From contig CAZVLE010000053.1 in the NCBI GenBank assembly GCA_964627855.1, positions 1 to 35,660 on the forward strand: a stretch of DNA of 35,660 nt, given 5' to 3'. The DNA is from CAZVLE01 sp964627855 (GTDB taxonomy: Bacteria; Bacillota; Dethiobacteria; DTU022). Below, one piece after another: positions 21,251 to 29,494 of this stretch. The translations under genes were made by a program, and so were the position numbers. Each line of letters starts with the position of its first letter. The stretch's first letter is position 1. The notes beneath the pieces were generated by a model that was not told where the DNA came from, did not search any database, and was given only the letters and a program-made list of their open reading frames with translations.

Positions 21251-22237
21251 ATGAAGATATATCTTGGTCTTGATGTCGGTTCGGTTAGTACAAACCTGGT
21301 AATGATTGATCCCTCCAATCAGATTATTGCTTTTGAATACTTACGAACAAAAGGGCAGCCGATTCAGGCTGTTCAGGAAGGTTTAAAAAATCTGGCGCCA
21401 AAAGTGCCTTCTGGTTCTGTGATTGGAGGAGCCGGCGTTACCGGCAGTGCCCGCAACCTGATCGGTGTAGCGGTCGGTGCTGATGTAATTAAAAATGAAA
21501 TTACTGCCCATGCTGTTGCCGCTGACTTGATAGTTCCGGGAGTACAAACAGTCCTGGAGATTGGCGGACAGGATTCTAAAATTATTATTCTTCGTCACGG
21601 GGTGGTCGTTGACTTTGCTATGAATACAGTGTGTGCTGCCGGAACCGGATCATTTCTCGATCACCAGGCAGCCCGCCTGGGGGTACCGATCGAAGATTTC
21701 GGGGCACTGGCCTTAAAAAAGAAAAACCCGGCTCATATCGCCGGACGCTGCTCCGTTTTTGCTGAATCAGACATGGTTCACAAGCAGCAAATGGGTTACG
21801 GGGTGGAGGATATTATCGCCGGGCTCTGTGATGCCCTTGTCCGCAATTACCTCAATAATGTCGGTAAAGGCAAAGAGATCCTTTCACCGGTAGTTTTTCA
21901 GGGTGGTGTTGCCGCCAATGTGGGCATTAAAGCTGCTTTTGAAAAGGCGCTTGAACTGGAAGTTATTGTTCCCGAATACTATCATGTTATGGGTGCGCTT
22001 GGCGCTGCTGTTCTGGCCCAATTTTCCATGCAGGATGATGCCGGAACAAAGTTTCGCGGTTTTACGCTCAGTGAACTTGATTTTGAGGCCGGGACCTTTA
22101 CCTGTGACGGCTGCCCTAACATCTGTGAAATCGTCAATTTGTCCCTCGATGGTGAATTACTGGCCCGCTGGGGTGGTCGTTGTGGCAAGTGGGAAGCAGC
22201 CCTTCCGGCAGAACCTGTTCAATCATCGCATCAGTAA
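21251..22237 (+). CDS. BadF/BadG/HgdC-type CoA-dehydratase activase ATPase
   Basis: This 328-residue ASKHA-fold ATPase has the phosphate-1 loop LGLDVGSVSTN and the central GGQDSKI motif. CAAGTGSFLDHQA and AGRCSVFAESDM contain the two cysteines that bridge a [4Fe-4S] cluster across the dimer in HgdC. A further C-terminal Cys cluster reads FTCDGCPNIC. These archerases use ATP to inject low-potential electrons into dehydratase subunits. It follows the DUF2229 gene by 5 bases. The third member normally seen with these, a CoA protein activase-type protein, lies 7.3 kb away at 29495. No dehydratase alpha or beta subunit is adjacent. Confidence 0.9.
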   Translation: MKIYLGLDVGSVSTNLVMIDPSNQIIAFEYLRTKGQPIQAVQEGLKNLAPKVPSGSVIGGAGVTGSARNLIGVAVGADVIKNEITAHAVAADLIVPGVQTVLEIGGQDSKIIILRHGVVVDFAMNTVCAAGTGSFLDHQAARLGVPIEDFGALALKKKNPAHIAGRCSVFAESDMVHKQQMGYGVEDIIAGLCDALVRNYLNNVGKGKEILSPVVFQGGVAANVGIKAAFEKALELEVIVPEYYHVMGALGAAVLAQFSMQDDAGTKFRGFTLSELDFEAGTFTCDGCPNICEIVNLSLDGELLARWGGRCGKWEAALPAEPVQSSHQ

Positions 22238-22265
22238 GATCGGGCAAAATCGGGCTTACTGATGT

Positions 22266-22294
22266 TTGACAGCAGAAGTAGTATAAACTGTAAT
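22266..22294 (+). promoter_or_regulatory. Sigma-A promoter for the oligopeptide transporter operon
   Basis: TTGACA (22266-22271), a 17-base spacer and TGTAAT (22289-22294). A second candidate, TTGTAT-17-TATTAT, lies at 22328-22356. Both precede the binding-protein gene, leaving leaders of about 160 or 100 bases. Confidence 0.55.
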
Positions 22295-22462
22295 TAAGGC
22301 CTGGGTAACATAAAACGGTTGTAGAGGTTGTATTTTTACGGTATTTGCAATATTATAATTAGATATAAGAATGATGATTAAAGATGAAAGGTGGTGGTTG
22401 ATGCCATAAGGCCTGTAGTGAAGAATAGTTGCCAACTAAAAAAATAAGGGGGTTTATAAAGT

Positions 22463-24070
22463 ATGAAGAAGTTTGTAGTTCTATTTTTAGCTGTTGTTTT
22501 TGCACTTGGCCTGGTAATTGGCGGGTGCGCTCCTGCTGATGAAGTGGTCGATCTCGTGGACGATGTCGATGAATTAGATGAAGTGGTTGTTGCTGATGGA
22601 GAAAATCTGGTTATTGCCATCGGAGCGGAAGCTGAGAACCTGGATCCGTTGAAAATGATGTCAGCTCCTGCTGCTACGGTGGCAGAGCACATGGTTGAAA
22701 ACCTGATTTACCTTGCCGAAGACGGTTCTCTTCAACCGGCCCTGGCAGAATCATGGGAGCCTGCCGAAGATGAGCTTTCCTGGTTCCTCAACCTGCGTGA
22801 GGGGGTAAGTTTCCACGACGGTACGCCTTTTAACGCCGATGCTGTCAAGTACAATCTTGATCGCTTCCTGGCCATTGGCGATTTTGAAGGTGAAGAGGAA
22901 GCAGTTTTTGCTTTCCTGCTCGGCAGGGTGACTGAAATTGTAGTCGTCGATGAATATACCATTGAAATAGTTCTTGATGACCAGTTCGCGCCGATTGCCT
23001 CGCACCTTTCCCACTCCTTTATCGGCATACACAGCCCTGCTTCACTGGAAGCGCTTGATGCCGGTGATTATGTAGAAGCGCCGGTTGGCACCGGTCCCTT
23101 CAAGTTTGTAGCCTGGGATCGCGGTGAAAAACTGGTTATGGAAAGAAACGATGATTACTGGGGGGACGCTTCGCAGCTTGATAGTGTAACTTTCATGTTT
23201 GTTCCCGAAGCAGGGTCCCGTGTAATCATGCTTGAAACAGGGGAAGTACATGCTATTATGGCTGTACCGCCGACCGATATCGAGCGACTCGATGCTGAGG
23301 CGGACATTGATGTTGTCTTCCAGAATAGTGTCAGGGTCATCTATATTGGTTTCAACCTGGATCGCGATCTTTTTGAAGATGTCAGAGTGCGCCAGGCTTT
23401 GAACTATGCTATCGATAAGGAAGCGATTATCTCCACCATATTCCAGGGTGTCGGTGAGCCTTCTTCCGCCCCGATCGTACCGGCCATCTTCGGTTATACC
23501 CAGGTTGGTCCTTACGAATATGATCCTGATAAGGCGAGAGAACTGCTAGCTGAAGCCGGTTATGCCGATGGTTTTGACATCGAACTTTACCACCCGACAG
23601 GCCGTTATCCCCAGGATGCTACAGTAACAGAAGCTGTTCAGGCCATGCTGGCCGAAGTAGGGGTCAGTGCCAGCCTGACAACTTATGACTGGGGCACCTA
23701 CCTCGATACCGTAATTGTTCCGCCTGAAGATGCAGAACATGATGCTTACATGCTTGGTTGGGGTACTGTAACGCTCGATGCAGACTATGGTCTCTACGCG
23801 CTTTTCCATTCCAGCCAATGGCCACCGGCCAACAACGTTTCCTATTATGCCAATGACGTCGTTGACGATCTGCTCGACGAGGCCAGGATAACTCCCGACA
23901 GGGCGATCCGTGAAGGCCTATATCGCGAAGCGATTGAACTTATCTGGGAAGATGCACCGTGGATCTTCCTACACAATGAAGGTCAGGTTAATGCTGTGCG
24001 TTCCAACGTCAAGGGCCTTATCCACCACCCGCTGGAGAACCTCTCGGCCTGGGATGCCTATATCGAGTAG
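22463..24070 (+). CDS. Oligopeptide/dipeptide ABC transporter substrate-binding lipoprotein
   Basis: This 535-residue family-5 extracellular solute-binding protein has a signal peptide with lipobox VIGGC (lipidated Cys22), an acidic linker rich in Asp, Glu and Val, and then the SBP_bac_5 domain. Features include FHDGTPFNADAVKYNLDR, PVGTGPFKFVAWDRGE, and DVRVRQALNYAIDKEAI, the usual signatures of OppA/DppA proteins. It binds peptides or other large solutes outside the membrane and hands them to the permeases encoded downstream. AAGGGGG lies upstream of the ATG. A hairpin with a T-run follows (24116-24172), which would let the binding protein be made in excess over the membrane subunits. Confidence 0.92.
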   Translation: MKKFVVLFLAVVFALGLVIGGCAPADEVVDLVDDVDELDEVVVADGENLVIAIGAEAENLDPLKMMSAPAATVAEHMVENLIYLAEDGSLQPALAESWEPAEDELSWFLNLREGVSFHDGTPFNADAVKYNLDRFLAIGDFEGEEEAVFAFLLGRVTEIVVVDEYTIEIVLDDQFAPIASHLSHSFIGIHSPASLEALDAGDYVEAPVGTGPFKFVAWDRGEKLVMERNDDYWGDASQLDSVTFMFVPEAGSRVIMLETGEVHAIMAVPPTDIERLDAEADIDVVFQNSVRVIYIGFNLDRDLFEDVRVRQALNYAIDKEAIISTIFQGVGEPSSAPIVPAIFGYTQVGPYEYDPDKARELLAEAGYADGFDIELYHPTGRYPQDATVTEAVQAMLAEVGVSASLTTYDWGTYLDTVIVPPEDAEHDAYMLGWGTVTLDADYGLYALFHSSQWPPANNVSYYANDVVDDLLDEARITPDRAIREGLYREAIELIWEDAPWIFLHNEGQVNAVRSNVKGLIHHPLENLSAWDAYIE

Positions 24071-24115
24071 CTTGCATTGAGTGTTTCATGCTTTTAAGCG
24101 ATAGTTAGTGCGTCA

Positions 24116-24172
24116 GGGGCAGGGTGAATCGAACGATTTAACGTTTGCAGACGCCCTGCCCCTTTGTATTTT
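24116..24172 (+). terminator. Terminator/attenuator between binding protein and permease genes
   Basis: GGGGCAGGG (24116-24124) pairs perfectly with CCCTGCCCC (24154-24162), then TTTGTATTTTT. The 29-base loop contains ATCG-AA-CGAT. Partial termination here would give more binding protein than permease, common in such operons. Confidence 0.65.
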
Positions 24173-24212
24173 TATAAGCTTTAAAGAGGTAATTACCGGG
24201 AGTTGAAACTAT

Positions 24213-25148
24213 TTGTTTGGCTATTTAATCAGAAGGTTGCTGCTGGCAGTACCGGTGCTGATCGGCGTTTCTATGCTTGTTTTTTCAATCATTCGCTTTA
24301 TTCCCGGCGATCCTGCCCGTGCTATTGCCGGTGTTCATGCCAGTCCCCAGTATATTGAACAGGTCAGAAAAGAACTGCTGCTCGATGAGGGGTTGCATAT
24401 TCAGTACTTTGTTTACATGGGCAACCTGCTGCAGGGTGACATGGGTCGATCTACCTTTACCCGCCGCCCGGTAACAGTTGAATTGATGCAGCGCTTTCCC
24501 AACACCTTGCTCCTTGCTGCTTCGGCCATGGTTATTGCTTCATTCATTGGTCTCAGTGCCGGAATTATTTCTGCCACCAGGCGTTATTCCCTCTTCGATA
24601 ATGTTTCCATGCTGGCTGCTCTTGTCGGTGTTGCTGCCCCGGTATTCTGGCTGGGAGTCATGTTTCAGTTGCTTTTTTCAGTCCAGCTTGGCTGGTTGCC
24701 GTCAGGGGGCATTGGTACCTGGAAGCACCTTGTGCTGCCGGCTCTGACGCTTGGCTTGGCTACGGCAGCCCTGATTGCCCGGATCACCAGGTCGAGCATG
24801 CTGGAAGTTTTACGTCAGGATTATATTACCACCGCCCGCTCAAAAGGTTTGATCGAACGGGTGGTTATCTATAAGCATGCCTTGAAAAATGCCCTGATTC
24901 CGGTTGTTACAGTGATGGGTTTGCAGTTTGGCACCCTGTTGGGCGGGGCGGTTTTAACAGAGACTGTTTTCTCCTGGCCCGGCATTGGTCGCTTGATGGT
25001 TGATTCGATTCTGGCCCGCGATTACCCGGTAGTGCAGGGAGCAGTGCTGCTGTTGGCTGTTTTCTTTGTCCTCATTAATCTTGTCGTTGATATCATCTAT
25101 GCTTTTCTCGATCCCCGGATCACTTACGGGACAAGGGAGGCTGAGTAA
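24213..25148 (+). CDS. dppB: Oligopeptide ABC transporter permease DppB/OppB type
   Basis: The protein is 311 residues with six predicted spans. Conserved features include RLLLAVPVLIGVSMLVF at the N-terminus, RFIPGDPARAIAG, and the EAA-type cytoplasmic loop (ARSKGLIERVVIYKHALKNALIPVVT) that docks to the ATPases, followed by the typical GG..LTETVFSWPGIGRL. The start is TTG at 24213 with CGGGAG upstream. It follows the binding-protein gene by 142 bases, with an intervening terminator-like hairpin. The downstream permease begins 4 bases after its stop. Confidence 0.93.
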   Translation: MFGYLIRRLLLAVPVLIGVSMLVFSIIRFIPGDPARAIAGVHASPQYIEQVRKELLLDEGLHIQYFVYMGNLLQGDMGRSTFTRRPVTVELMQRFPNTLLLAASAMVIASFIGLSAGIISATRRYSLFDNVSMLAALVGVAAPVFWLGVMFQLLFSVQLGWLPSGGIGTWKHLVLPALTLGLATAALIARITRSSMLEVLRQDYITTARSKGLIERVVIYKHALKNALIPVVTVMGLQFGTLLGGAVLTETVFSWPGIGRLMVDSILARDYPVVQGAVLLLAVFFVLINLVVDIIYAFLDPRITYGTREAE

Positions 25149-25152
25149 AGCC

Positions 25153-26055
25153 TTGTTTAAAGGAACAGCTAAAATTGATGGCAACAGCAAATTGGTCACC
25201 CCGAAGAAAGATTCTGAGTGGCGGCAGGTCTGGCGCCACCTGCGCAAAAACAGGCTGGCTATGGTCGGTCTGGCTATAATGACCATTTTCATTCTCTGTG
25301 CCATTTTTGCTCCATTTCTCACCCCCCATGATCCTATTAAGACAGACCTGGGTAATGCTTTCATAGAGCCATCGGGCGAGCATCCGCTCGGAACAGACTG
25401 GTTGGGTCGCGATAACTTCTCCCGCATTCTTTACGGTTCAAGAATATCCCTGGCTATTGGTCTGATATCTGTAACCATCGGCATGTTTATCGGTGTTCCT
25501 ATCGGTGCTCTTTCCGGCTATTATGGCGGTAAATTCGATCTGTTAATTCAGCGGATAATCGACATTCTTATTGCCTTTCCGGGGATACTGCTGGCCATCG
25601 TTGTGGTCACTGTCCTTGGTGTGGGGGTTGAAAATGTCATGATTGCCGTGGGTATCGCCTCTGTGCCAATCTATACCCGCCTGGTGCGCGGTTCAGTTCT
25701 GGCCCTCAAGGAACAGGGTTATGTCGCCGCGGCCAGGGCTCTTGGCATTGGTGACGGAAGGATCATTATTCGTCATATCATGCCCAATTGTCTTGGTCCC
25801 ATCATAGTACAATCAACTTTTCAGATTGCCACAGCTATACTCTGGGCGGCCGGTCTCGGTTTCCTGGGGCTGGGGGCGCAACCTCCAGACCCTGAGTGGG
25901 GAGCAATGTTAAGCAAGGGGCGGGAGTATATTCGCACAGCACATTATCTGACTACGTATCCTGGTTTGGCCATATTATTAATGGTTCTCGGGTTTAACCT
26001 GATCGGGGATGGCATGCGTGACGCCCTTGATCCCCGTTCACGTAAACACCGCTAA
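25153..26055 (+). CDS. dppC: Oligopeptide ABC transporter permease DppC/OppC type
   Basis: The protein is 300 residues from the TTG at 25153. GGGAGG lies 12 bases upstream of it; a longer frame from 25066 would overlap dppB by 83 bases and is unlikely. The N-terminal KNRLAMVGLAIMTIFI span, HPLGTDWLGRDNFSRILYGSR and the coupling loop ARALGIGDGRIIIRHIMPN are DppC hallmarks; LGLGAQPPDPEWGAML also matches. It pairs with DppB to form the translocation pore. It lies 4 bases after dppB and 21 before dppD. Confidence 0.92.
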   Translation: MFKGTAKIDGNSKLVTPKKDSEWRQVWRHLRKNRLAMVGLAIMTIFILCAIFAPFLTPHDPIKTDLGNAFIEPSGEHPLGTDWLGRDNFSRILYGSRISLAIGLISVTIGMFIGVPIGALSGYYGGKFDLLIQRIIDILIAFPGILLAIVVVTVLGVGVENVMIAVGIASVPIYTRLVRGSVLALKEQGYVAAARALGIGDGRIIIRHIMPNCLGPIIVQSTFQIATAILWAAGLGFLGLGAQPPDPEWGAMLSKGREYIRTAHYLTTYPGLAILLMVLGFNLIGDGMRDALDPRSRKHR

Positions 26056-26076
26056 CTGTCAGAAGGATGGATATTA

Positions 26077-27066
26077 ATGGAATACCTGCTGAGAGTAGAA
26101 GACTTAAAAACCAGCTTTTATACTGATGATGCTGTTATTCGTGCCGTGGACGGTGTTTCTTTTAAGGTCAGGCCGGGCGAAGTAGTCGGATTGGTCGGAG
26201 AGTCGGGGTGTGGTAAAAGTGTGGTATCTCTTAGCATTATGCGTCTCATTCTTTACCCACCGGGTCGCATTGAAGCTGGCAGAGTCTTTCTCAATGACCA
26301 GGACATTCTGCAGCTTGATGATAGGAGCATGCGAAAAATCAGGGGAAACGACATTGCCATGATATTTCAGGAGCCGATGACTTCTTTTAACCCTGTTTAC
26401 AGGATTGGAGATCAGGTCAGTGAAGCTATTCGTCTGCACCAGGGCCTTGAACGCAGTGCAGCCTGGGAAAAGGCTGCCGAAATGCTGGCCCTCGTCGGTA
26501 TTCCCAGGCCTGCTGAAATAATCAATGATTATCCCCATCAGCTGAGCGGTGGAATGCGTCAGCGGGCTATGATTGCCATGGCTTTATCCTGTAACCCCAA
26601 ACTCTTGATCGCTGATGAGCCGACTACTGCCCTTGATGTAACCATTCAGGCCCAAATTCTTGAATTGATGAAAGATTTGAAGCAAAGAATTAACACGGCC
26701 ATCATATTTATTACTCACGACCTGGGGGTTATAGCTGAAATGGCCCAGCATGTTGTGGTCATGTATGCGGGAAAAATAGTTGAGAGTGCCGAAGTTAATA
26801 AACTTTTCAGCGAACCGCTCCATCCTTATACTGCCGGCCTGATCAAGTCAAAGCCGAAGTTGGAAGATCAGAAAGATGTATTGGAATATATTCCGGGCAC
26901 GGTTCCCAACCCCGCTGAAATGCCGGAAGGGTGTGCTTTTCACCCCCGCTGTTCCGAGGTCATGGCTATTTGCCACCAGGTAATGCCTGATCTGACAGAG
27001 CCACATGATCAGCACCAGGTCAGGTGCTGGTTATATAATCAGCATAATGTTAAAGGGGTGAGTTGA
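26077..27066 (+). CDS. dppD: Oligopeptide ABC transporter ATPase DppD/OppD type
   Basis: The protein is 329 residues. Walker A is GESGCGKS, the Q-loop lies in IAMIFQEPMTSFNP, the signature is LSGGMRQRA, and Walker B is LLIADEPTTALD, followed by H-loop THDLGV. The C-terminal oligo_HPY segment has a cysteine cluster (EGCAFHPRCSEVMAIC) of the type linked to an Fe-S centre in some Dpp ATPases. It powers peptide uptake together with the neighbouring ATPase. AAGGATGG precedes the ATG, and its stop codon is immediately before the GTG of the next gene. Confidence 0.93.
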   Translation: MEYLLRVEDLKTSFYTDDAVIRAVDGVSFKVRPGEVVGLVGESGCGKSVVSLSIMRLILYPPGRIEAGRVFLNDQDILQLDDRSMRKIRGNDIAMIFQEPMTSFNPVYRIGDQVSEAIRLHQGLERSAAWEKAAEMLALVGIPRPAEIINDYPHQLSGGMRQRAMIAMALSCNPKLLIADEPTTALDVTIQAQILELMKDLKQRINTAIIFITHDLGVIAEMAQHVVVMYAGKIVESAEVNKLFSEPLHPYTAGLIKSKPKLEDQKDVLEYIPGTVPNPAEMPEGCAFHPRCSEVMAICHQVMPDLTEPHDQHQVRCWLYNQHNVKGVS

Positions 27067-28050
27067 GTGGAAACCCCTAAACCGGTTTTGCTGGTGGAAG
27101 GATTAAAAAAATATTTTGCTATTAAAAGCGGAGTCTTTTCCAGGGTTTCAGGTTATGTTAAGGCTGTTGACGGAATTGACCTGCGTATCTTCTCCGGAGA
27201 AACCTATGGCCTCGTTGGTGAGTCGGGCTGTGGAAAATCTACCGCCGGACTGACCATTTTGAAACTGCTTCAGCCAACCGCCGGCAGAGTTCTATTCAGG
27301 GATAAAGATGTTTTTGCCATGGGGAGGGAAGAGTTGCGCAATCTGCGCAAAGAGATGCAGATCATCTTTCAGGATCCCTACAGTTCACTCAACCCGCGTA
27401 TGAGTATTGGCGAAGCCATTGGCGAAGCTCTTGAAGTTCATGGTATTGCCAGCGGCAGCAGGCGTCGCGAGAAGGTGGAGTCAATTTTAAAAGTTTGCGG
27501 TCTCGATACCTACCATTTTCGTCGCTACCCGCACGAGTTTTCTGGAGGGCAGAGACAGAGAGTCGGCATTGCCCGCGCTCTGGCCCTGGAGCCCCAGTTT
27601 ATCGTAGCAGATGAACCGATCTCTGCCCTGGATGTTTCGATTCAATCGCAAATTATTAACCTCTTGGAAGAGCTACAGGATCAGTTTGCGCTGACCTTTC
27701 TCTTCATTTCTCATGACCTCAGTGTAGTCAAGCATATGGCAGACCGGGTTGGCGTTATGTACCTGGGTAAAATTGTCGAGGAAGCGCCAAAAAAGGAATT
27801 TTACAGTTCTCCGCTGCACCCTTACTCCCAGGCGCTGCTTTCCGCTGTTCCTTCCATGCTGCCTGCGGTGAAAAGGGATCGTATCATCTTAAAAGGCGAC
27901 GTGCCCAGCCCGGCCAACCCTCCCGAGGGCTGTACTTTCCACACCCGCTGTCCCCGGGTGGCTGATATTTGCCGTTTGCAAATTCCCGGGCTAAAAAAAG
28001 TCGGACCGGATCATTACGCTTCATGCCACCTTGTGGCAGAGTTGAATTGA
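27067..28050 (+). CDS. dppF: Oligopeptide ABC transporter ATPase DppF/OppF type
   Basis: The protein is 327 residues. It has Walker A GESGCGKST, the Q-loop segment IIFQDPYSSLNPRMS, signature FSGGQRQRVGIARALA and Walker B FIVADEPISALD, then a C-terminal HPY region with Cys-rich EGCTFHTRCPRVADIC. It is the second ATPase of the heterodimer with DppD. It starts at GTG 27067, directly after the dppD stop, so translation is probably coupled. The M20 peptidase gene starts 21 bases later. Confidence 0.93.
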   Translation: METPKPVLLVEGLKKYFAIKSGVFSRVSGYVKAVDGIDLRIFSGETYGLVGESGCGKSTAGLTILKLLQPTAGRVLFRDKDVFAMGREELRNLRKEMQIIFQDPYSSLNPRMSIGEAIGEALEVHGIASGSRRREKVESILKVCGLDTYHFRRYPHEFSGGQRQRVGIARALALEPQFIVADEPISALDVSIQSQIINLLEELQDQFALTFLFISHDLSVVKHMADRVGVMYLGKIVEEAPKKEFYSSPLHPYSQALLSAVPSMLPAVKRDRIILKGDVPSPANPPEGCTFHTRCPRVADICRLQIPGLKKVGPDHYASCHLVAELN

Positions 28051-28071
28051 CCTGGAAAAGGAGGATTTCAA

Positions 28072-29367
28072 TTGGTATATGCTCCCGCAAAAATTTTAAG
28101 CGACCTGATCAAAATAAACAGCAGCAATCCACCGGGTAATGAAACCGCAGTTGCTCTTTATATAAAAGAACTGTTTAGCAGCGCCGGTATTGAGGGCGAA
28201 ATTATCGAGCCCGAACCGGGTCGTGGTAGCTTTGTTGCCAGGATCGGCGCAGGCTCAAAGCGCCTCCTGTTTTTAGCGCACAGCGATGTTGTTCCTGCCG
28301 GTGACGGTTGGGATTTTGCTCCTTTTGGCGGAGAAATCAGGGATAATTTCGTGCATGGCCGTGGTGCGCTTGACTGTAAGGATCTGATCGCTGCCCAGGT
28401 ATCGGCAGCCCTGCAGCTGGTTGAAGAAAGAGTTTCTCTTAATGGTCAACTGATCATTGCAGCTACCGCTGATGAAGAAAAGGGGGGGCACCTTGGAGTC
28501 GCCTACCTGCTTGCAGAGCATCCCGAGTTGATCAGGGCTGATTATGCTGTCAATGAAGGAGCCGATCACCCCATTGCGCTCAATGGTAAGACCGCCTATT
28601 TCTTGCAGGTCGGTGAGAAAGGAACAGCCTGGTCTACTTTAAAGGCCAGGGGTAAATCCGGTCATGGCTCTATTCCCGCCCTGGCTGAAAATGCCGTGGT
28701 GAAAATGGCCCGCGCTGTAAGCCGCCTGAACAATTACCGGGCTGAAATAGAGCTAGTTCCGGAAGTAGAAAAGTTGTTGCGTGATCTGGCCCGGCTTTGC
28801 GACCTCTCTATAGATTCTCTCGGACCAAATGATGTTGATAATTTACTTGAGGAGCTTCCCCTGGAGCGGGCTTTTCTGGAATCTTTGCGCTCAATGACAC
28901 GCATGACCGTATCGCCAAATGCCATCAGGGGCGGTACTAAAACAAATATTGTTCCCGATTACTGTGAAGCCGATCTTGATATCAGAATCCTCCCGGATCA
29001 GGACCGTGCTTATGTTGAGAAAGAACTGGGTTTGATTATCAGTAAAGATATTGAAATTGAATTCAATGAATACCAGCCAGCCACTTTTTCCAGCTCTGAA
29101 AACCCCTTTTACAGGCTCATGGAGGCTGTAACCTTAGAGTTGACCGGACCAGATACAGTATGCCTGCCCGCCATTTCGGCGGGTTCCACAGATTCTAAAT
29201 TTCTGCGTGCTGCCGGCATACCTTCTTATGGTATTGGCCACATGGCCAGTGAGTTTGAACAGGAAATCAGAACTACTATCCATGGCCGGAATGAAAAAAT
29301 TGATCTTGACAGCTTGCGGTTGAAAACTGACTTTTTGAAAGAATTAGCGCTTCGTTACCTGGGCTGA
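28072..29367 (+). CDS. M20-family metallopeptidase (ArgE/DapE/acetylornithine-deacetylase type)
   Basis: The protein is 431 residues. The binuclear zinc signature is complete: LAHSDVVPAG (first His and Asp), GRGALDCKD (bridging Asp), DEEKGG (Glu-Glu, general base) and a C-terminal GIGHMASE His. A dimerisation domain (TAWSTLKARGKSGHGS) is present. It cleaves peptides or N-acyl amino acids; the exact substrate is open, since ArgE, DapE, CPG2 and dipeptidases share the pattern. The start is TTG at 28072 with GGAGG 7-8 bases upstream. As the last gene of the peptide transporter operon it probably hydrolyses what the transporter brings in. Confidence 0.88.
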   Translation: MVYAPAKILSDLIKINSSNPPGNETAVALYIKELFSSAGIEGEIIEPEPGRGSFVARIGAGSKRLLFLAHSDVVPAGDGWDFAPFGGEIRDNFVHGRGALDCKDLIAAQVSAALQLVEERVSLNGQLIIAATADEEKGGHLGVAYLLAEHPELIRADYAVNEGADHPIALNGKTAYFLQVGEKGTAWSTLKARGKSGHGSIPALAENAVVKMARAVSRLNNYRAEIELVPEVEKLLRDLARLCDLSIDSLGPNDVDNLLEELPLERAFLESLRSMTRMTVSPNAIRGGTKTNIVPDYCEADLDIRILPDQDRAYVEKELGLIISKDIEIEFNEYQPATFSSSENPFYRLMEAVTLELTGPDTVCLPAISAGSTDSKFLRAAGIPSYGIGHMASEFEQEIRTTIHGRNEKIDLDSLRLKTDFLKELALRYLG

Positions 29368-29411
29368 TATAATCGCTGCTTGAGGATTTATTTCAGTTTT
29401 GCACATCCTTT

Positions 29412-29445
29412 TTGTAGGGGCACGGCGCACCGTGCCCGCTTTTGC
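29412..29445 (+). terminator. Terminator-like, REP-like hairpin after the peptide operon
   Basis: GGGCACGG-CGCA-CCGTGCCC (29418-29437, perfect 8-bp stem) is preceded by TTTTTGTAG and followed by GCTTTTG. The form GTAGGGGCACGG...CCGTGCCC resembles a common repeated palindromic unit in bacteria, so it may be a dispersed repeat that also ends the operon. Confidence 0.5.
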
Positions 29446-29494
29446 CAAGCGATATAAATGCGCATAAACAAGACCTGCCTGGAGGCAAGCTCAA

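Noticed and set aside
25066..25152. Extended N-terminus of the second permease
   Set aside because: It would overlap the first permease by 83 bases out of frame and lacks a ribosome site; start at 25153 preferred.
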